A DNA stretch of 64,000 bases from Membranipora membranacea (Eukaryota; Bryozoa; Gymnolaemata; Cheilostomatida; Membraniporidae). The notes under the pieces are model-generated. The model worked only from the letters and a program-made list of their open reading frames with translations, did not search any database and had not been told where the DNA came from. The stretch covers positions 2,914,001-2,978,000 of the forward strand of contig OU612065.1 in NCBI GenBank assembly GCA_914767715.1, in the 5' to 3' direction. Below, one piece after another: positions 52,640 to 64,000 of the stretch (position 1 is its first letter; every line of letters starts with the position of its first letter). The translations under genes were made by a program, and so were the position numbers.

Positions 52640-54542
52640 AGTCCGAAGAAGACCCGTGTGATGTCTTGATTGCTGTTTAATCTATGAACACAGCTCTAGT
52701 TGTATCAAATTGTCAAATTGCCGTTCGACAATAGACCCATCTCAAGTATCCAATTCACCAAATAATTTTTGTTCTTATACAAAAAATCTGCAGATGAAAA
52801 GGGAGGTGATCTCATGAGTCACTAGATTGTAGATCAGATGAAAATAATAGCCGACTCACTTATCCAGGGAAAAATCCTAATGCACTGATATCAGCAACAT
52901 CTGAGACGAAAATGAAATGCTTCAGGTACCTGCTATTTCTGTTATACTGTCACCTAAAAATTTAAACACCATGTTGTTAACTTCTTTCAGAAGAATAATT
53001 GAATCCTTTCTCTCAATCTGCAGGTATTATTGTCTTTTTGTATATTTTACAAACATTATAAATGAAAGATCTTCTATGAATTAAAGTTGTGATTGTAATC
53101 AAGTTGTAGGCTTCAGAGCAGTAAACTGTTTCAGGTTTTCACAGTGCACTATTTTCTTAGTATCCTTTAATTGTTAGTGAAAACACAGGGATAGACTCGT
53201 AAGATTGTATGTCTGAGAAACTTTGATATTCCCTGCACTGCCCAGTAGCATAATTTTTACAAACACAATCTGTTATGCAGGCAGTGGCCTGGGGTATAAC
53301 AGTCTGAGCCCCAAAGACTCGTATTCCCCCCTTGTCCCCAGCTGGAGTGTAAGGATTCGGGTACATGGTAGACTGAAGGTATTGAAAATTTTTGCTCATA
53401 GCAGAATTAATTGCTGAGGAGTAGCAGGTCAAAACAAGTGGTTGGGCAAATTATAAGTTACATTAAACCCTTAAACATTAATCTGCACCCACTTACCTCC
53501 TTAATAACAGGAAAGGTGTGCAGTTATATGGAAATTAAACAGTTAAACAGTAAATTAACTCAACAAAAGATGAATTCCATTCTTAGCTGTTGAAAATATG
53601 CAGCATTCAAGTTCTCAGCTTACAGATACGCCCACTATCCTCCAATTCAATTCATTGGATCGGAATAACCAAGCTCAAAATCTCTTTGTCTGCATTATGT
53701 CTGAGGATCTTGCGATAAACAGAGCAGGGGTACATATTTATTGACCGCAGGTTATTTAAACAAAGGCGGTGATAGCAATGGAAGAACCAAAACTCAAATG
53801 TGAACCGGCGCTGTATGCGTTGTTATAATGAATTGATACCATAATTAATCCAAGTTATAAAGAGTGGAGGGAAAGCACGCCATCTAAAGTACGACTTGGT
53901 ACACACTAAGACATCCTCTTATACTGAGAAATCAAAAAGTCCCCAGAGATCTTCTGAGCCTCAACACCATGTATTTTCTATGATTTGTTGGTAGCTGAGC
54001 AGAACGCCGAAAACCTCAAGCTTTTAAATGTTTAATTATTACATTTCAAATTGACTTCGTTTATAGTGAGACTTGTCACGCAATCCAGACAATTAACGAT
54101 CCCACGGGGCCAACTTGAGGCACTTCATATTTGAATTTTACCACATCACGCCAGAAAGTCTGATTTCTTATATAACTGATATTGTGGTTGAACATGTCAG
54201 TTGAGCCAATCACCTCAGTTTCACCACCCGTCCTCAATACATTGCTTTGTGTAATTATCCACACTCTTTAGTCCGATTACACAGTGTGATGAGTAAATTA
54301 CACGGTACACTAATGGAATAATGACTCTGGGCACGCGTGGCTATTTCTACCTGACCAGTGTAAAGGCTTGAGTACAGGTAATTATCACATTTACACGGTT
54401 TTGTGCAATGACCATAACAAAGCCTACAAATCAACCAACAGTACTTATACAGTATTTATACCAAAGCGGCACACGCCAGATCTTTAAAGGTGTGAAGATA
54501 ACGGACTGTGCAACAACGTCTGAGGAGACCAAAGTAACAAGT
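52640..54542. other. Spacer between Wnt and bHLH genes
   Basis: About 1.9 kb upstream of both divergent genes. It contains a possible small minus-strand gene (53157..54264). No clear core promoter motif for either neighbour is evident, although TATTTATACC near 54455 could act as a TATA element for the bHLH gene. Confidence 0.4.
53157..54264 (-). CDS. Possible small unidentified gene
   Basis: A minus-strand frame ending at 53157 follows a good acceptor (CTGCTACTCCTCAG at about 53415). It encodes YPNPYTPAGDKGGIRVFG, then a cysteine cluster CITDCVCKNYATGQC. A second open stretch at 54076..54264 (NQTFWRDVVKFKYEVPQVG) could be an upstream exon, but the phases do not join cleanly. I recognise no family. 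The two stretches may be unrelated or non-coding. Confidence 0.3.
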
Positions 54543-55960
54543 ATGGCTGATGATTTACAGTTTCTTATAGATGTCGATTTTGAAGGATTTTCAAGTGAAA
54601 GTGACTCTAGTGACACAGCTTTCAAGGAGAACCAAGAAAAGAAGAAAGCAAAGAGAAAAAGAGCATACAGGTTTGTGTTTACTTCACTTAAAAAAAGTTT
54701 AGAAACTTTAGCCATGGTGGGAAATGAGTCCCTATTGTAACCTCACCCGAATTCAATTAATTTTTTTCCATAGATCATCTTTCACCATCATTTTCATTGT
54801 CTCAAACTAGGCTTGTGACCGTGTCATGTGACCGTGTCATGTGACCATGTCATGTGACCGTGTCATGTGACCGTGTCATGTGACCGTGTCTTGCCGCACG
54901 CTGGTGTTACAAATCACCTGTTGGCCGCATGACAAGGATAATCTCAAAAGACAAATGATGGAGTTATGACTTTACGTCATAAAAAAAGACGACTCCCATA
55001 ACTGGAGAAAGTATGTGGCCTCTCCACACAGGCACACAGGTAGTGTCCAGAGCCCCCTGCTCCAGAGTAACCCAAATATATCTCTTTGGTCAGGGCACTG
55101 CATGAGGACAAAGTTGGTTAATATTAGTGAAAATTAGGATAAATACTTGGTCACTAAATTCGACATATTGCAGCTGCAAACATTTCACAATCATAGACAC
55201 TTGTGTGTGGAAAAACTTCAGTTTGGTTTTGAGGGTATTATCTGTATTATTACATGTCATAATAACCAAGGTTATGGTATCACAGCTGTAAACAGTCCCT
55301 TAATTGTTCTTAATTTTTCCCTATTCCAGGACAGATTTAGATTACCCCATAGGAACTGTGCAAAGAAGAAACCAAAGGGAGCGGTACCGTGTACAGAGTA
55401 TCAACTCTACTTTCAGGGTTCTAGAAGCAATGCTCCCCTCCCCAAGAAAGTTTGGTAAGCTGAAGAAACCAAGCAAAGCAGACATTTTGAGAAATGCTAT
55501 CATCTACATTGAAAACCTTCAATGTCTAATAAATGGGGGCACTCCATCAATCAAAGACATAAAGAGTATACATGAGCAGACTACTCCACAAAAAGGAGAA
55601 AGAATAGCGCTGCCTGCATTAGAGTTAGCTTGCAATGATAGTAAACTTAGCACACATCATCCTGAGTCAACCATGAAAGATGAGGAAAATGGAACAGTAA
55701 GGCGATCCTTATATGCCACTCAATGCCAATATACCAACCACACAGAAGCCTCATTTCACCCAGACAATAATTTATGCAGGTACCCAATTGACCAGGTGAA
55801 ACAATGGCTGACAACTCCAAATTATGAAACTAATTCAGGGTGCTTTAGTCACTATGGTACAAGCAATTCTAATTTAGTTGCAGACCTAGGTTGTAGTGCA
55901 CTATCAGTTTTTGGTGACAGTGGAACTGTGTTAGAAGAAACTTTTGCTCCATTAATTTAA
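54543..55960 (+). CDS. Basic helix-loop-helix transcription factor, ASCL/Figla-like
   Basis: Two exons (54543..54670, 55330..55960) joined in phase 2 encode 252 residues. The acidic N-terminus (DVDFEGFSSESDSSD) is followed by a Lys-rich run and the bHLH at about residues 51-110. The basic region is VQRRNQRERYRVQSIN, with the Glu and Arg residues that read an E-box. Helix 2 is KPSKADILRNAIIYIENLQ. The loop contains a Lys-rich insert (RKFGKLKK). The pattern is nearest the achaete-scute/Figla type, but the subfamily is uncertain. The C-terminal 140 residues are low-complexity without known domains. Such factors bind DNA in the nucleus as dimers with class I bHLH proteins. The frame is open upstream to an in-frame ATG at 54408; I prefer 54543 because it starts the acidic region. 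Polyadenylation signals (AATAAA) cluster at about 56081-56092. Confidence 0.85.
54815..54892. repeat. Minisatellite, 6 × 13 bp
   Basis: Six tandem units of GTGACCGTGTCAT, with small changes in units 3 and 6. It lies in the single intron of the bHLH gene. Confidence 0.9.
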
Positions 55961-56618
55961 TATCTTAACAGAATTTTTTTTCCTTATAGGGCTCTGGCGA
56001 AACAATCACGCATGTATTATTCTTTGAATAGCTAACAATTGTCTATATAGGTATGTTGGAAAAATATTTTGTGAAATAATAAATAATAAAGCAAGATGTG
56101 GGAATGATTACATTATTTTAACGCTAACTAATAACTCCTGTATGATCTACAAGTTGTTATTCTGATTATCACACTACACATTTATGTACAAAAATATATT
56201 ATGCAAACTATTCACAAGAATTGCTAAAAAAATAACATAAATTCAGTAAAATCGAATGAGAATAATATATAAATTGAACTATTCTACAGCTATGTTGGAA
56301 TCAACTGGCATTTTAATTATTCACGTTGTTCATTTTGGCTCACAAAAAAAAATAATTGCATTATAAAAAAACAATATAAAATCAATCATAATTGATGGTA
56401 AACATCAAATCTGTAATATATGTGGAAATTTAATATTATGTTGTAAAGCAGCTGAATAATCTTTAATTACAGCGATATACAAATGCAGACAAGCATCAAT
56501 CATATATGAATGTATCAGAGTTTTATATTTAATAATCTAAGATCTGAATTTTAGAGATGTCTTTGAAAGAAGGCAACATTTGCATCAGTCTACCACTAGC
56601 AAAGGATATCCATGATTG
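55961..56618. other. Convergent 3' spacer
   Basis: A very AT-rich spacer of 658 bp between the bHLH and KLF15-like stops. It contains clustered AATAAA motifs on the plus strand near 56081-56092. No gene is seen. Confidence 0.6.
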
Positions 56619-57859
<1,241 letters not shown>

Positions 57860-60185
57860 CTCAAGCTGTGGTCCTTGTCAAGACCTGTAATGACCAATGA
57901 AATGCAAATGAGATAAAATTCTCAGATTTAGCATGTGTTTAAATCTGTTCCATCATAGCCCATCAGAGTAAACATAGTTATCAGTAAAGCAGAGTAGAAC
58001 AGAAGCATGCCATATACAGCATGGTTAACAGGTAGCTCCAATCTGCTATCGTTGCTCAATACGTAAACACCATGAACTATGGGCAAATATTAGGTCAGAT
58101 AATAGAATGATTGTATCACAGTGTATATCAGAATGGTGCTCCATCACATGAGATCATGAAGTATGATAAGATGATGTCGTTAGACAAACATGCCTGATGT
58201 GATGTGGCTCTGTAAAACCACACTAGCACACATTATTGTAAATAATATACCAAATATCCCATTTGTCGTATACCTGGACCCAGGTGCAAATACGATATAA
58301 CCCGATATACATACTCACTTAGTTTCAATGAAGAGCCACTGTATTCCGAAGGAAAGTCTCCGTACTACAGATGAGATCTGGGTTGATGAGAACTTGGCAC
58401 ACTAATGAGCAAAACTTATGACAGCTGTCCTTTTTTTTGACATGCTAATGCATTTTTTGTGTGCAGGATTGCTGCTGTCAACAGTCACAGGCTGGTACAA
58501 ATAGAGTTTGTGGCCGATGATAACACACTGTAACACAAATTAATACCATCCAATATTCACACTCGATTTAATTGCCACCAGTCACATGACAGATCCATAA
58601 TAATGATGGTTGTGAATAATAAAATGGCATAGCGATAAAATGCTCGATATGCGGATATTTATTATTTCATGACAGGGCAGTGGTTTTCTCAGAAATTATG
58701 TGTTGATTCAGTTGAGTGACAAGTTGAAGTTACACGATACCCTACTTGGCCTGCCTGTTATTTCAGCACCGACTTTGCAGCTATAATTTTGTTTATGTGA
58801 CTTATTAGTTTTGACCAAAGTTATCTAAATATCAACTGTACCACTAGTAAACAGTTGATCTGCTGCCAAATAAATGTTCAATGAGGCAGTCGAAGGCCTG
58901 CTTATATAACCGGATCCAAAATGAGTTTATGAATTAACAAAAGGCACTCCATCCTGTCAAGAAAACAAACTGAAAAAAAAGATGGGGACAACAGAATGAC
59001 TCTTTCAGACATTTTGTGGTACAGTTTATGCTATTATAGATGTTATTACACAGCCTTTTATGTGGTACACAAATATATCAGACGGGGGGGGGGGGGGGGG
59101 GCACATTGATTGAACTTAAATTGAGTTATAATATTGCACCACATGTAGCCATTAATCATCTTGATTCAACGATCATACCACAATCTTAAAGGGCCGGTAT
59201 GTTGGCGCCAAATCTCAAAGAACTGACTTGCAAGATTCTTGGGATGCCCGAGATTGAAATGGTACTGAGAAATATGTATTTCGATTTTGGAAGAAGGCTC
59301 CCTCATTGAATCTGATCAGAAGCACTAGAGGCAGCAGAGTGTTATCAACAGGCATATATTGTAGCCCTAACTTTTGTTCTACCGATACCAAAATGGGATG
59401 ACAGCATTTAGATAGCTATCAAATAGAACTAATTTAGGGGAGAAAGAGTTGTTCAGCACCTCCAGTGAAAATAACCATAAAAATAAATATTTCGCATTGA
59501 TAAGTAAAATGTAAGAAATTCTCACACGGTCTGAAATGGCTTGGCATGATTGCCAGTTGTTGATTCTATTATACATATTTGTTATGGATTCCAAATTTTA
59601 CCGGGTATACTGGATCATTTTACTTGAACATCATTGTGAATGGAATTGTGAATCACGATAATCCCAGATATAAGGTTGTTGATTTCATGTGAATGGTAAA
59701 CATCTCGTGATAATGAAATTTTGTGCAAGCATGAGGAAACTGCTGAGTGGATAACCAGAGATAAGTTAGAAGGCTAAGTCAAAGGTCACATTTTTATCTT
59801 ATGAAATAGGAGCAAATGGGGGGCATTAATTTTTCATATTTTTGACACAACCAAATGTTTTTTTATAGATGAATAAGCACAAGATGTAATATGAACATGA
59901 TTGATAAGCTCATAGTCTTACCGCAACCTCAACCATATCATACCAACAACAGAGTGTGATAAAATAAATTTCAATATAACAGTCGATTTTATTCAGTTAT
60001 GAGGAAATAAACATACGACATAATCTACTTATATAGTCATTTACTAGGGCAGAAACGATAGTGTCCATAGACAGTGACATAGAAAAATCTGAAAGAGTTG
60101 ACTGGATTCCTCCTACTACAACTTCATGTCGAACGGTCAGCACATAGAGGTAACTTTTTGGAACATACTGTTACGATACCAATTT
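57860..60185. other. Intergenic spacer upstream of KLF15-like gene
   Basis: About 2.3 kb between the PSMC3 stop and the KLF15-like promoter, both genes on the minus strand. It contains an 18-G homopolymer at 59084..59101. No gene is seen; it probably holds KLF15-like regulatory sequence. Confidence 0.5.
59084..59101 (+). repeat. Poly-G tract (18 G)
   Basis: A homopolymer run, possibly of uncertain length in the assembly. It is the strongest G-tract in the window. Confidence 0.85.

Positions 60186-64000
<3,815 letters not shown>

Overview
This is a gene-dense window from an animal (metazoan) nuclear genome. Every recognisable gene is split by GT–AG introns. The genes include a Wnt ligand, an ADAMTS-like matrix protein with thrombospondin repeats and a PLAC domain, a KLF15-type zinc-finger factor and an ASCL/Figla-like bHLH factor, which together are animal-specific. 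The DNA is AT-rich, most introns are about 0.1-1 kb and roughly a dozen genes fit in 64 kb, which suggests a compact-genome marine invertebrate. I cannot name the species or phylum from sequence alone. Exon models below were built by hand from splice signals, reading-frame phase and protein similarity recalled from family knowledge.

Layout: (1) 1-2811, minus: an unidentified secreted-protein gene leaving the window on the left. (2) 3874-7160, plus: proteasome subunit PSMA4, complete in 8 exons, the first carrying only the ATG. (3) 7646-17774, minus: an ADAMTS-like/papilin-type protein with six thrombospondin repeats and PLAC, containing two duplicated exons that must be used alternatively. 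(4) 19840-20141, plus: a two-exon gene for a 63-residue secreted peptide with a repeated Asp-Pro-Phe…Cys motif. (5) 21584-31819, minus: a 17-exon PX-SAM-CCHC protein of the ZCCHC2/ZCCHC14 family. (6) 31820-36718: repeat-rich spacer. (7) 36719-39914 and 43627-45807, plus: tandem ethanolamine kinase genes, with near-identical middle exons that look gene-converted. (8) 48132-52639, minus: a Wnt2/5/7-group ligand. (9) 53157-54300: possible small minus-strand gene. (10) 54543-55960, plus: bHLH factor. (11) 56619-57761, minus: KLF15-like factor with a TATA box. (12) 60186-64000, minus: C-terminal two-thirds of the 26S proteasome ATPase PSMC3 (Rpt5), entering from the right edge.

Non-coding structure is rich in short inverted-repeat elements: a 96-bp hairpin with an 8-bp target duplication (hAT-like MITE), a 117-bp near-perfect palindrome, a 253-bp terminal-inverted-repeat element, a 153-bp foldback, two families of tiny palindromes, and several decayed tRNA-derived SINE heads. 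No intact transposase or reverse transcriptase is visible.

The genes do not form an operon or a single pathway. Two proteasome subunits (PSMA4 in the core, PSMC3 in the base) sit about 53 kb apart, probably by chance. Three developmental regulators (Wnt, bHLH, KLF15) are neighbours between 48 and 58 kb. No previously undescribed multi-gene system is evident. The most novel single items are the secreted peptide gene, the mutually exclusive exon pair, and the converted kinase duplicates.
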